This document shows, one piece after another, positions 7,279 to 14,016 of a stretch of 39,432 bases of DNA. The stretch is from Sulfurimonas sp. (lineage in GTDB: Bacteria; Campylobacterota; Campylobacteria; Campylobacterales; Sulfurimonadaceae), in assembly GCF_014859695.1 (NCBI RefSeq), contig NZ_JACUTS010000014.1, positions 1 to 39,432 of the forward strand, given 5' to 3'. The translations under genes and the position numbers were made by a program. Within the stretch, counting starts at the first letter, position 1. Each line of letters begins with the position of its first letter. The notes under the pieces were generated by a model. The model was not told the origin of the DNA. It saw only the letters and a list, made by a program, of their open reading frames with translations, and did no database searches.

Positions 7279-8481
7279 TTAATCTCTTATATAATTTTCT
7301 TCTTTTAGCACTTTATATATCATACTTTGGTGCTCTTCTCCCTTGGTCTCAACATGAACCGTTACGTTTGCGTCGCCGTAATCAAGCGATATGGAAGTTC
7401 TGTCATATGCAATATGCACTATGTTTGCGTTAAGCTCTTGAAGTATCTGCGTAAAACGCATCAATGAACCCGGTTTGTCAACCAAAGTGACCGTCAGCTT
7501 CATCTTTCTGCCTGATTTTAAGAGACCCTTCTCAATGATGACTGAGAGCAGTGTTACGTCCATGTTTCCGCCGCTGAGCACTAGTGCTACTTTTTTACCC
7601 CTTAAATGCTCTAGTTTACCATGCAAAAGTGCGGCAACACCTACGGCTCCAGCGCCCTCCACAACAAGCTTTTGCTTCTCAAGCAAGAAGAGAATCGCGC
7701 TTGCTATCTCCTCATCGTCTACGCTTATAAATCTATCTACGCTCTGTAGCATATAACCAAGAGTAATCGGCGAGGTGTCACGAACCGCAATCCCGTCCGC
7801 GATTGTTCTCACACTAAGCGAGTCTACGGCAGTTTTCAACTCGTAAGAATTTTTGAGCGCCGGCGCACCTTTCGCGCTTACTCCGATAACTTCTATGTTG
7901 GGATTTACGCTCTTGATGGCAGCAGCCATGCCCGATATAAGCCCGCCGCCGCCAACAGGTATAACAACAGCATCCAAATCCTGACACTTATCTAAAATAT
8001 CAAGCGCCAAAGTTCCCTGACCTGCAATAACCTCTTCATCTTCAAAAGGATGAATAAAAGTCAGAGAGTTTTTCTTGCCGTGCTCAAGTGCATAAGCATA
8101 CGCTTCATCGTAGTTTATTCCGTGCAAAATAACCTCTGCACCGTAGTTTTTTACGCCGTTTATCTTTGTAAGCGGTGTGGATTCCGGCATAACTATAACC
8201 GCTTTAATGCCAAACATGGAAGCAGAAAGTGCAACTCCCTGAGCATGATTGCCAGCACTTGCCGCTATAACGCCGCACTCTTTTTGCGCACCCTCAAGTG
8301 TTGCTATTTTATTGTACGCGCCTCTGATTTTAAAAGCACCGGTTACTTGAAGATTCTCTTTTTTTAAATAAACTTCACATCCCGAACTTTTGCTGAGATG
8401 CGGAGCGTATGAAAATGGCGTATCTACGACAACATCTTTTATGCGCTCTCTGGCTTCGTAGATTTTCTTTACATCAAACAA
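7279..8481 (-). CDS. ilvA: Threonine ammonia-lyase (threonine deaminase)
   Basis: PLP enzyme converting threonine to 2-oxobutyrate and ammonia, the entry to isoleucine synthesis. The 400 residues have the PLP lysine in TGAFKIRGAYNK (K51), a glycine-rich phosphate loop PVGGGGLISG (about 176-185) and one C-terminal ACT-like domain (about 328-400). This is the roughly 400-residue class with a single ACT domain, not the E. coli biosynthetic form with two. Translation starts at TTG (8481): AGGAGG lies five bases upstream inside the end of the preceding gene and there is no nearby ATG. It directly abuts the CoA-binding gene. Its product can feed the IlvBH acetolactate synthase encoded at 1060-3230. 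Confidence 0.93.
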   Translation of the reverse strand: MFDVKKIYEARERIKDVVVDTPFSYAPHLSKSSGCEVYLKKENLQVTGAFKIRGAYNKIATLEGAQKECGVIAASAGNHAQGVALSASMFGIKAVIVMPESTPLTKINGVKNYGAEVILHGINYDEAYAYALEHGKKNSLTFIHPFEDEEVIAGQGTLALDILDKCQDLDAVVIPVGGGGLISGMAAAIKSVNPNIEVIGVSAKGAPALKNSYELKTAVDSLSVRTIADGIAVRDTSPITLGYMLQSVDRFISVDDEEIASAILFLLEKQKLVVEGAGAVGVAALLHGKLEHLRGKKVALVLSGGNMDVTLLSVIIEKGLLKSGRKMKLTVTLVDKPGSLMRFTQILQELNANIVHIAYDRTSISLDYGDANVTVHVETKGEEHQSMIYKVLKEENYIRD

Positions 8482-8919
8482 CTACGCCTCCTCTCTCAAA
8501 ACTCTATGCTCTACCATTGTGCACATATTTTGAACCACTCTCATGCCAGCCGCCTTAGCGCGAGCCGCAGCTTCATTGTTGACTATATCTTTTTGAGCCC
8601 AAAAAACTTTCACATCACCTCTTTGTATACATGCGTCTGCCACATTATCAAGCTCTTTTGGCTTTCTGAAGATATCTACCATATCAACTGCAAAAGGAAC
8701 CTCTGAGAGTGAGCGGTAGACCTTCTCGCCCAAAATAGTCTCCTCTTTTGGGTAGATAGGGACGATTTTATACCCCTGCTCTTTAAGGTACTTTGCAACT
8801 CTATGACTCGCTTTTGACTCATCGGGAGAGAGCCCGATAATTGCTATTGTCCTAGTTATATCAAAAATTTCTCTTATCTCTTGTTTGTTTGAGTTTACTG
8901 TAGGGATTTCGCACTCCAT
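8482..8919 (-). CDS. CoA-binding domain protein (YccU-like)
   Basis: A 145-residue single-domain protein of the CoA_binding_2 (YccU) family. It has the Rossmann-type start ITRTIAIIGLSPDESKASHRVAKYLKEQGYKIVPIYP (residues about 21-57, broken here only by quotation) and later VFWAQKDIVNNEAAARAKAAGMRVVQNMC. The family is related to the CoA-binding domain of succinyl-CoA synthetase, but its cellular role is unproven. The ATG at 8919 has AAGGA six to seven bases upstream. It is the first gene of a three-gene unit with ilvA and the WD40 gene, and has a convincing promoter at 8949-8977. Confidence 0.88.
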   Translation of the reverse strand: MECEIPTVNSNKQEIREIFDITRTIAIIGLSPDESKASHRVAKYLKEQGYKIVPIYPKEETILGEKVYRSLSEVPFAVDMVDIFRKPKELDNVADACIQRGDVKVFWAQKDIVNNEAAARAKAAGMRVVQNMCTMVEHRVLREEA

Positions 8920-8948
8920 GGAGTATCCTTTTAAAAAAATAGTTATGG

Positions 8949-8977
8949 ATTATAGCCAAAATAGCTATAATCAACAA
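8949..8977 (-). promoter_or_regulatory. Promoter of the CoA-binding-ilvA-WD40 unit
   Basis: On the minus strand, TTGTTG (8977-8972) and TATAAT (8954-8949) are separated by 17 bases, a good match to the housekeeping sigma consensus. The start of transcription would be near 8942, about 23 bases before the gene start at 8919. The region is divergent with the MFS gene promoter. Confidence 0.6.
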
Positions 8978-8991
8978 ATTGATAATTTTTG

Positions 8992-8997
8992 TATAAT
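8992..8997 (+). promoter_or_regulatory. Probable -10 box of the MFS gene
   Basis: TATAAT lies 30 bases before the chosen MFS start at 9028. The longer open frame (from 8989) would read through this promoter, which is one reason to prefer the internal ATG. Confidence 0.5.
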
Positions 8998-9027
8998 AGT
9001 AAAAAATTTAACACACCAAAAAAGAGC

Positions 9028-10212
9028 ATGAAAAAAGCACCACTTAATAGAAACATTGTCGGACTCGGAGCCAACAGCTTTTTTACGGATTTTTCCACAG
9101 AGATGATTCTTCCTCTGCTGCCTCTGTTTTTGGAGCGTTTTTTACATGCAACCAAAACACAAATCGGCATCATCGAGGGTCTTGCTGAACTCTCAGTGGC
9201 TCTGCTTATCGCACTCTCGGGCTTCTACTCGGATAGGCTCGGGCGAAGAAAAGGTATCGTCGTCTTTGGATACGGTCTCTCAAACCTCATAAAACCTCTC
9301 GCTTTTTTTGCCCAAAGTGCGACCATGATTATGACCATCCGAATAGGCGACCGCCTTGCCAAAGGGATTCGCGTTGCTCCAAGAGATGCTCTTATCAGCG
9401 CCTCTACGCCAAAAGGCTCCAGCGGTTTTGTGTTCGGTTTTCACAAGATGATGGACGGAGCGGGCGCACTGGTCGGCTCATTGAGTGCGTTTGCTCTTTT
9501 GTGGTGGCTCGGAGAGAGCGAAACGACCTTTCGAACCATTTTCGCGCTCAGTATTATTCCGGGGCTTATATCCATGGCAATTCTCATCTTTATAATCACG
9601 GATGTGCCCTTTACGCCCTCTCCAACGAGGCGTTTTCGCCCTAGTGCGCTTCCTTCTCAATTTTATTGGCTGGTTGGATTTCAAACACTCTTTAGTTTGG
9701 TTGCGATGAACTACTCGTTTATGATATTAAAAGCGGGAGATAACGGGCTCTCACTTGCAATAATCCCTCTTGCATACGCGCTATACAATCTTACGCAGTC
9801 CTTTTTTGCAATCCCCATAGGCAAACTTGCCGACAAATTCGGCAAAGCGGCTCTGCTCTGTTTTGTCTATTTGGCTTTTGGCTTGGGGGCAATCGCGATG
9901 TCTAGCGGGAGCGTTCTCGGAGCTTGGATTGGTTTTGCCATATATGGATTTTTTGCGGGAGGGTTTAACTCCTTGGCAAAAGCCATCATCTCAGACACCG
10001 CACCCTATGATTTGAAAGCGACCGCGTATGGAGTTTACTACACATCAGTCGGCATTGCGACACTAATATCTCTAAGTGCTGCGGGATGGATATGGGATGG
10101 CTACGGAAGCACTCTTTTGTTTCATATTGCCTCCATATCCGCCGTTATTTTGGCATTTGCTCTTTTTATAATGAGAGAAAAATTCTCTCACACAAACGAC
10201 AACTTCTCCTGA
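9028..10212 (+). CDS. Major facilitator superfamily transporter
   Basis: Inner-membrane transporter of 394 residues with about 12 hydrophobic helices. The loop between helices 2 and 3 carries the MFS signature (GFYSDRLGRRKG), with a related motif in the second half (GKLADKFGKA). A conserved-looking stretch follows (RIGDRLAKGIRVAPRDALIS, then GFVFGFHKMMDGAGALVGSL). The substrate cannot be assigned. The frame is open from 8989, but the ATG at 9028 gives the natural N-terminus (MKKAPLNRNIVGLGANSFFT) and sits just behind a TATAAT. Ribosome site weak (AAGAG). Its last 25 bases overlap the end of the converging TIGR02757 gene. Confidence 0.87.
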   Translation: MKKAPLNRNIVGLGANSFFTDFSTEMILPLLPLFLERFLHATKTQIGIIEGLAELSVALLIALSGFYSDRLGRRKGIVVFGYGLSNLIKPLAFFAQSATMIMTIRIGDRLAKGIRVAPRDALISASTPKGSSGFVFGFHKMMDGAGALVGSLSAFALLWWLGESETTFRTIFALSIIPGLISMAILIFIITDVPFTPSPTRRFRPSALPSQFYWLVGFQTLFSLVAMNYSFMILKAGDNGLSLAIIPLAYALYNLTQSFFAIPIGKLADKFGKAALLCFVYLAFGLGAIAMSSGSVLGAWIGFAIYGFFAGGFNSLAKAIISDTAPYDLKATAYGVYYTSVGIATLISLSAAGWIWDGYGSTLLFHIASISAVILAFALFIMREKFSHTNDNFS

Positions 10213-10946
10213 CCGATGCGGTAGAGTGCAAAATCGTACTTTAGCGGGTCGCTATCATCAAACTCTTTTAACTTACATGTAAGCTCAATGGCCGCTTGTA
10301 AATCGTAACTTTTTCTATCCAAAAGCCCCATTTTTTTTGAGACGTTAAAGGTATGTGTGTCAAGCGGAATAATAAGGTCGCTTTTATCGACTCCGCTCCA
10401 CAAACCCATGTCGATATTATCCTCTCGCACCATCCATCGCAAGTACATCATCCACCTCTTCAGCGCCCCTGCTCCCTTTGTTTTTAGAGTTACTTGAGAG
10501 ATTAGAAAGTTATACCCCATAGATGAGTGCGGGTAAATATCTTGCAGAGTTTTTATAAGAGAGTTTACACCCTCTATCGTACTTCTATTTTTGCTATACC
10601 CCATTTTAAAAATCTCTTCTAGCGTACTTTTTTCATTTAGTCGTTTAAGGGCGATAAAAAGAGCCGCCACATCTTCGCTTTTTTGAAATCTGTAGTAGTG
10701 ATTTTTCAGCCCCTCTCTTATCTCATCATCACTTTTCTCCAGAAGCGAAAAATCAAGAGAGTTTAAAAACTTAACAATCTGCTTTACATTTCCATAAGCA
10801 AAAAGCGCGCATATAAGCGAGATACTCGGGTCTTTATACTTGTGTGCAACCATGATGGGGTCTAGCCGCTCTTCGCATATCTCGCCCTCGCAGTTACGCT
10901 TAGCAACTTCTAAATCAAGTAGTTGTTTTATATTTATGTCACTCAT
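10188..10946 (-). CDS. TIGR02757 family (DUF2400) protein
   Basis: A 252-residue helical protein. It resembles the TIGR02757/DUF2400 family through the N-terminal DPIMVAHKYKDPSISLICALFAYGN region (about residues 26-50), the central RWMMYLRWMVREDNIDMGLW and the LDTHTFNVSKKMGLL motif near residue 195, ending DFALYRIGQEKL. Overall it is reminiscent of helix-hairpin-helix DNA glycosylases, but no catalytic role is established and none is claimed. No signal or membrane segment. It is a single minus-strand gene whose 3' end overlaps the MFS gene by 25 bases. Confidence 0.85.
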   Translation of the reverse strand: MSDINIKQLLDLEVAKRNCEGEICEERLDPIMVAHKYKDPSISLICALFAYGNVKQIVKFLNSLDFSLLEKSDDEIREGLKNHYYRFQKSEDVAALFIALKRLNEKSTLEEIFKMGYSKNRSTIEGVNSLIKTLQDIYPHSSMGYNFLISQVTLKTKGAGALKRWMMYLRWMVREDNIDMGLWSGVDKSDLIIPLDTHTFNVSKKMGLLDRKSYDLQAAIELTCKLKEFDDSDPLKYDFALYRIGQEKLSFV

Positions 10947-11193
10947 CTATTAAACCTCAAAAACTTTATCATTTTTTTAAGCGTATGCTATCACAAAATA
11001 TAAATATTTAAACAAAATTTATTTCAATCTTCCCAAAATCTTTAAGGCTTGCTCCGATGTGATCTATCTTCAAAGTGGAGTTTGGTTTGCAGAGTGTGGC
11101 GTAGCCGAAAATATTTTTTAAAGCTCAATTATTATTTTAATTGACTTTGTTTTGCTATTATTCATTTTTAAAATTTAATAAACCGGAGTTCGC
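10947..11193. other. Intergenic region with a short start-less reading frame
   Basis: This 247-base gap lies between two divergent genes. Bases 11008-11124 on the minus strand form a 38-codon open frame (containing GYATLCKPNSTLKIDHIGAS) that begins right after a TGA, has no ATG, and is less AT-rich than its surroundings. It could be a decayed gene fragment or chance. A CAATTA/TAATTG inverted repeat lies at 11126-11143. Confidence 0.25.
11153..11161 (+). promoter_or_regulatory. Extended -10 promoter of the DUF350 gene
   Basis: TGCTATTAT matches the extended -10 form TGnTATAAT with one change. Transcription would begin near 11168, about 26 bases before the ATG at 11194. TTGACT at 11141 is too close to act as its -35. 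Confidence 0.45.
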
Positions 11194-11595
11194 ATGGTAG
11201 AATCGTTTTTAGCTTTTGGTCTGTTTTTTACAACAGCCGTTGCCTTGGTAGGTCTATTTTTATACCTTTATGCCATAGTTACCCCATATGATGACTATAA
11301 GCTCATTTTTCATGAGAACAATATGGCTGCATCTTTAACGTTTAGCGGTGCGATTATAGGCTTTTCAATCCCGCTTTACAGTGCGTTGGTAAGTTCAGTT
11401 TCTTATGGAGATTTTTTAATCTGGGGAAGCGTTGCTATGTTCATTCAACTTTTTTTCGCTTTGGTATTTACAAGAATCCCTAACAAATTTTCTCTCCAAG
11501 AGCAGATAAACGATGGTGTTGTCCCTGTTGGAATGCTCATGGCATTTTTATCTGTCTCCATCGGACTTCTAAACGCAGGTTCTATGAGCTACTAA
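11194..11595 (+). CDS. DUF350 (YjfL-type) inner-membrane protein
   Basis: A 133-residue protein with four predicted membrane helices (about 5-28, 48-70, 75-95, 108-130). It matches the DUF350 pattern: a first-helix hairpin, then NMAASLTFSGAIIGFSIPLYSA, and a final GVVPVGMLMAFLSVSIGLLNAG. DUF350 proteins such as E. coli YjfL have no proven biochemical role. The start has CCGGAG eight bases upstream. It is a single gene, converging on the small minus-strand frame at 11601-11756. Confidence 0.83.
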   Translation: MVESFLAFGLFFTTAVALVGLFLYLYAIVTPYDDYKLIFHENNMAASLTFSGAIIGFSIPLYSALVSSVSYGDFLIWGSVAMFIQLFFALVFTRIPNKFSLQEQINDGVVPVGMLMAFLSVSIGLLNAGSMSY

Positions 11596-11600
11596 AAGCA

Positions 11601-11756
11601 CTAAACTTCCTCATTCTCATGCTCTTTCTCGTTCACATCGTCCTCGATGGGAATGCAGGAGCATGCGAGAGTTGTTTTCTCGCCTCTTCTTAAAAATACA
11701 CACTCCAAAATAGCAAAAGCCGTTAAAGGGTTATCTATGCATACTTTGGCTAACAT
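11601..11756 (-). CDS. Probable 51-residue protein, function unknown
   Basis: An open frame from ATG at 11756 to TAG at 11601. The product has a hydrophobic centre (NPLTAFAILECVFLRRGEK), three cysteines besides the N-terminal one (LEC, then ACSC) and a strongly acidic tail rich in E, D and N. Glu codons are nearly all GAG, which also occur often in neighbouring real genes. The acidic tail and amphipathic middle look protein-like, not random. Against it, there is no clear ribosome site (T-rich before the ATG), and it shares the narrow space upstream of ychF. It ends five bases from the DUF350 stop. No family recognised. Confidence 0.42.
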   Translation of the reverse strand: MLAKVCIDNPLTAFAILECVFLRRGEKTTLACSCIPIEDDVNEKEHENEEV

Positions 11757-11791
11757 TACAAAAAAATATAAAACAGCACAAAAGGTAAATT

Positions 11792-12892
11792 ATGGGTTTA
11801 AGTATCGGTCTTGTAGGACTTCCAAACGTAGGCAAATCAACAACTTTTAACGCACTTACAAAAGCACAAAACGCGGAGGCTGCGAACTACCCGTTTTGTA
11901 CCATCGAGCCAAACAAGGCAATAGTTCCTGTTCCTGATGTAAGATTGCAAGAGCTTGCAAAAATAGTCAAGCCTGAGCGCATCCAGCACTCTACTCTTGA
12001 TTTCGTAGATATCGCAGGATTGGTTAAAGGTGCAAGCAAGGGTGAGGGCTTAGGAAACAAGTTTTTATCAAACATCCGTGAGACTGAAGTTATTTTGCAT
12101 ATTGTCAGATGTTTTGAAGATGATAACATCGTCCATACTGAGGGAAGTATCCACCCGCTAAGAGATGTAGAGATTATCGAGGGAGAGCTTATTTTAGCCG
12201 ACATCGAAGTTTTGCAAAACAGAGCCGACAGACTTAAAAAACAGGCAAAAACCGACAAAAGTGCGGCTGCTGTTTTAGCTTTGGCAGAAGAACTTTTAGA
12301 GTATTTAGCTGATGGAAACCTTGCTAAAAACTTTCCAAAAGCAGATAGCGATGAGTTTAAGCAGCTAAACCATGAGGTAAGACTCTTAACCGCAAAAGAG
12401 ATTATGTACGGTGCAAATGTTGATGAAGATGGTCTGGTTGAAGATAGCCAATTTGTACTAGACCTCAAAGAGCATGCGGCAAAAAACAACTGTGAGCTTA
12501 TAAAACTTTGTGCGAAGATTGAAGAGGAGCTAGTCGGTCTTGATGATGATGAAGCAGAGGAGTTTTTAAGTTCTCTTGGCGTTGAAGAGTCTGGACTTGG
12601 ACAAATCATCCAAAAAGGGTTTGACAAACTAGGACTTATGAGCTACTTTACCGCAGGTGTAAAAGAGGTTCGTGCATGGACAATCCGCAAAAACACTACG
12701 GCACCAAAAGCGGCAGCCGTAATCCACAACGACTTTGAAAAAGGTTTTATCCGCGCCGAGGTCATCGCATATGAAGACTTTATAGCATGCGGCGGCGAAG
12801 CTAAAGCTAAAGAGGCGGGTAAAATGCGTCTAGAAGGTAAAGAGTACATCGTGCAAGACGGCGATATTATGCACTTTAGATTTAACGTATAG
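11792..12892 (+). CDS. ychF: Redox-regulated ATPase YchF
   Basis: Universally conserved Obg-family P-loop ATPase (ATP preferred over GTP in the family) that binds ribosomes and is linked to stress responses. The 366 residues start with the G1 loop GLVGLPNVGKSTTFNAL (residues 5-21), followed by the switch motif DFVDIAGLVKGASKGEGLGN, a coiled-coil insertion (about 130-200) and a C-terminal TGS domain (about 280-364, TAGVKEVRAWTIRKNTTAPK). Length is normal. The ATG at 11792 has AAAAGG upstream, and a weak TATAAA at 11767 may be its -10. A hairpin terminator follows directly. Confidence 0.97.
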   Translation: MGLSIGLVGLPNVGKSTTFNALTKAQNAEAANYPFCTIEPNKAIVPVPDVRLQELAKIVKPERIQHSTLDFVDIAGLVKGASKGEGLGNKFLSNIRETEVILHIVRCFEDDNIVHTEGSIHPLRDVEIIEGELILADIEVLQNRADRLKKQAKTDKSAAAVLALAEELLEYLADGNLAKNFPKADSDEFKQLNHEVRLLTAKEIMYGANVDEDGLVEDSQFVLDLKEHAAKNNCELIKLCAKIEEELVGLDDDEAEEFLSSLGVEESGLGQIIQKGFDKLGLMSYFTAGVKEVRAWTIRKNTTAPKAAAVIHNDFEKGFIRAEVIAYEDFIACGGEAKAKEAGKMRLEGKEYIVQDGDIMHFRFNV

Positions 12893-12921
12893 TCTAAAGT
12901 AGGCTACTCAAGACTTCTTTT
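12891..12921 (+). terminator. Probable terminator of ychF
   Basis: AGTCT (12891-12895) pairs with AGACT (12911-12915), and AGTA (12898-12901) with TACT (12905-12908) inside it. A TTCTTTT tail follows (12915-12921). It starts at the end of ychF and overlaps the last codons of the converging ABC permease gene. The two mismatches in the stem lower confidence. Confidence 0.4.
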
Positions 12922-14016
12922 AAAAGTTAAAAGCGCAAAAGCGAAGAAAAATAGCCCTATCAAAAAGATAGCGGCTAAATCGAGCCAGATTATCTCAAGC
13001 CCTGCCCCTCTAAATAGTATCGCCTGAGCTACCTCCATAAAGTGAGTCGTAGGCGATAGGTACATAACATACTGCAAAATTTTAGGCATACTCTCATAGG
13101 GAGTTATGCCTCCTGAGAGCATTAAAAGGGGCAGTACGACCAAGATAAACATCATCCCAAACTGCGGCATAGACTTTGTTATGGTTCCCATAAATATTCC
13201 CATAGAGGTTGTAGAGAAAAGAACGAGGAAAGTACCGAACAAGAAGAGAGGTATAGAGCCGATAATAGGAACATTCAAAAACATCTCAACAACCACAAAA
13301 ATTGAAAAAACCACACAAATCATAATGACAAAGAGCGTTGAGAATATTTTTGCAAGCATTATCTGCACTGCATTTAAGGGCATGACCAAAAGATGCTCTA
13401 TAGTTCCGTGCTCCTTCTCCCTCATCAAAGAAGCCCCCGCCAAGAGAATAGAGAACATCAAAATATTGCTTATAAGCTCGTTTATGCTCCCAAACCAGCT
13501 GCTTTGTAGGTTTGGATTGTATTTGTAGTTCGTAACTAACTCAATAGGTGCTACAAATTCAGGATTTGCAAAAAAAGCATTAACCTCTTGGTTGATTATT
13601 GCAGTTATATATCCGCCGCCGATTCCTGCTTGAAGCATCCTCGTGGCATCGATATTTAGCTGAATATCAACACTCCTGCCACTTAAAACATCTCTCTCAA
13701 AACCGCTTGGAATAACCAGTACAAACGTGTAGACTCCTGCGTCCATCCCCTTGTCTATCTCATCGTAAGAGATCATTTCAGGCGTCATAAATCTAGGCTT
13801 GTAAAAGGAGTCTATGATTCTCTGTGAAAGCGTTGATCTGTCTTCATCCACAAAAGCTATCGGCGCGTTGTTTAGTTCCGTAGAGGACTCCACCGCCCCC
13901 AGATAGATTGCTACGCTAAATGAGTAGATGATAAAGATGAACATAATCTTATCTCGCAAAAGAGTCAGTAGCTCCTTTAAAAAGAGACGGTAGATGATTG
14001 AGATGTGCTTCATCAT
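12904..14016 (-). CDS. ABC-2 type transporter permease (YhhJ-like)
   Basis: Inner-membrane permease of 370 residues in the ABC2_membrane_3 family. One N-terminal helix (about 22-42), a large periplasmic domain (about 45-175), then five helices grouped at the C-terminus (about 178-365). The motif LMREKEHGTIEHLLVMPL is the typical cytoplasmic coupling segment of this family. AGGAG lies five bases before the first of two adjacent ATG codons, and the stop of the upstream ABC fusion overlaps the start by one base. With the fusion ATPase and HlyD-type protein it reproduces the E. coli yhiI-rbbA-yhhJ arrangement, so the three probably form one export system. The substrate is unknown. Confidence 0.9.
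   Translation of the reverse strand: MMKHISIIYRLFLKELLTLLRDKIMFIFIIYSFSVAIYLGAVESSTELNNAPIAFVDEDRSTLSQRIIDSFYKPRFMTPEMISYDEIDKGMDAGVYTFVLVIPSGFERDVLSGRSVDIQLNIDATRMLQAGIGGGYITAIINQEVNAFFANPEFVAPIELVTNYKYNPNLQSSWFGSINELISNILMFSILLAGASLMREKEHGTIEHLLVMPLNAVQIMLAKIFSTLFVIMICVVFSIFVVVEMFLNVPIIGSIPLFLFGTFLVLFSTTSMGIFMGTITKSMPQFGMMFILVVLPLLMLSGGITPYESMPKILQYVMYLSPTTHFMEVAQAILFRGAGLEIIWLDLAAIFLIGLFFFAFALLTFKRSLE

Noticed and set aside
8943-9173. 76-codon minus-strand frame over the divergent promoter region
   Set aside because: Overlaps both promoters and the MFS start; no plausible ribosome site.
11647-11850. 67-codon plus-strand frame running into ychF
   Set aside because: Overlaps the certain ychF start out of frame and has basic low-quality sequence; the opposite-strand 51-codon frame is more protein-like.
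11887-12627. 246-codon serine-rich minus-strand frame
   Set aside because: Lies entirely opposite ychF; the serine-rich, low-complexity composition is typical of an antisense frame.
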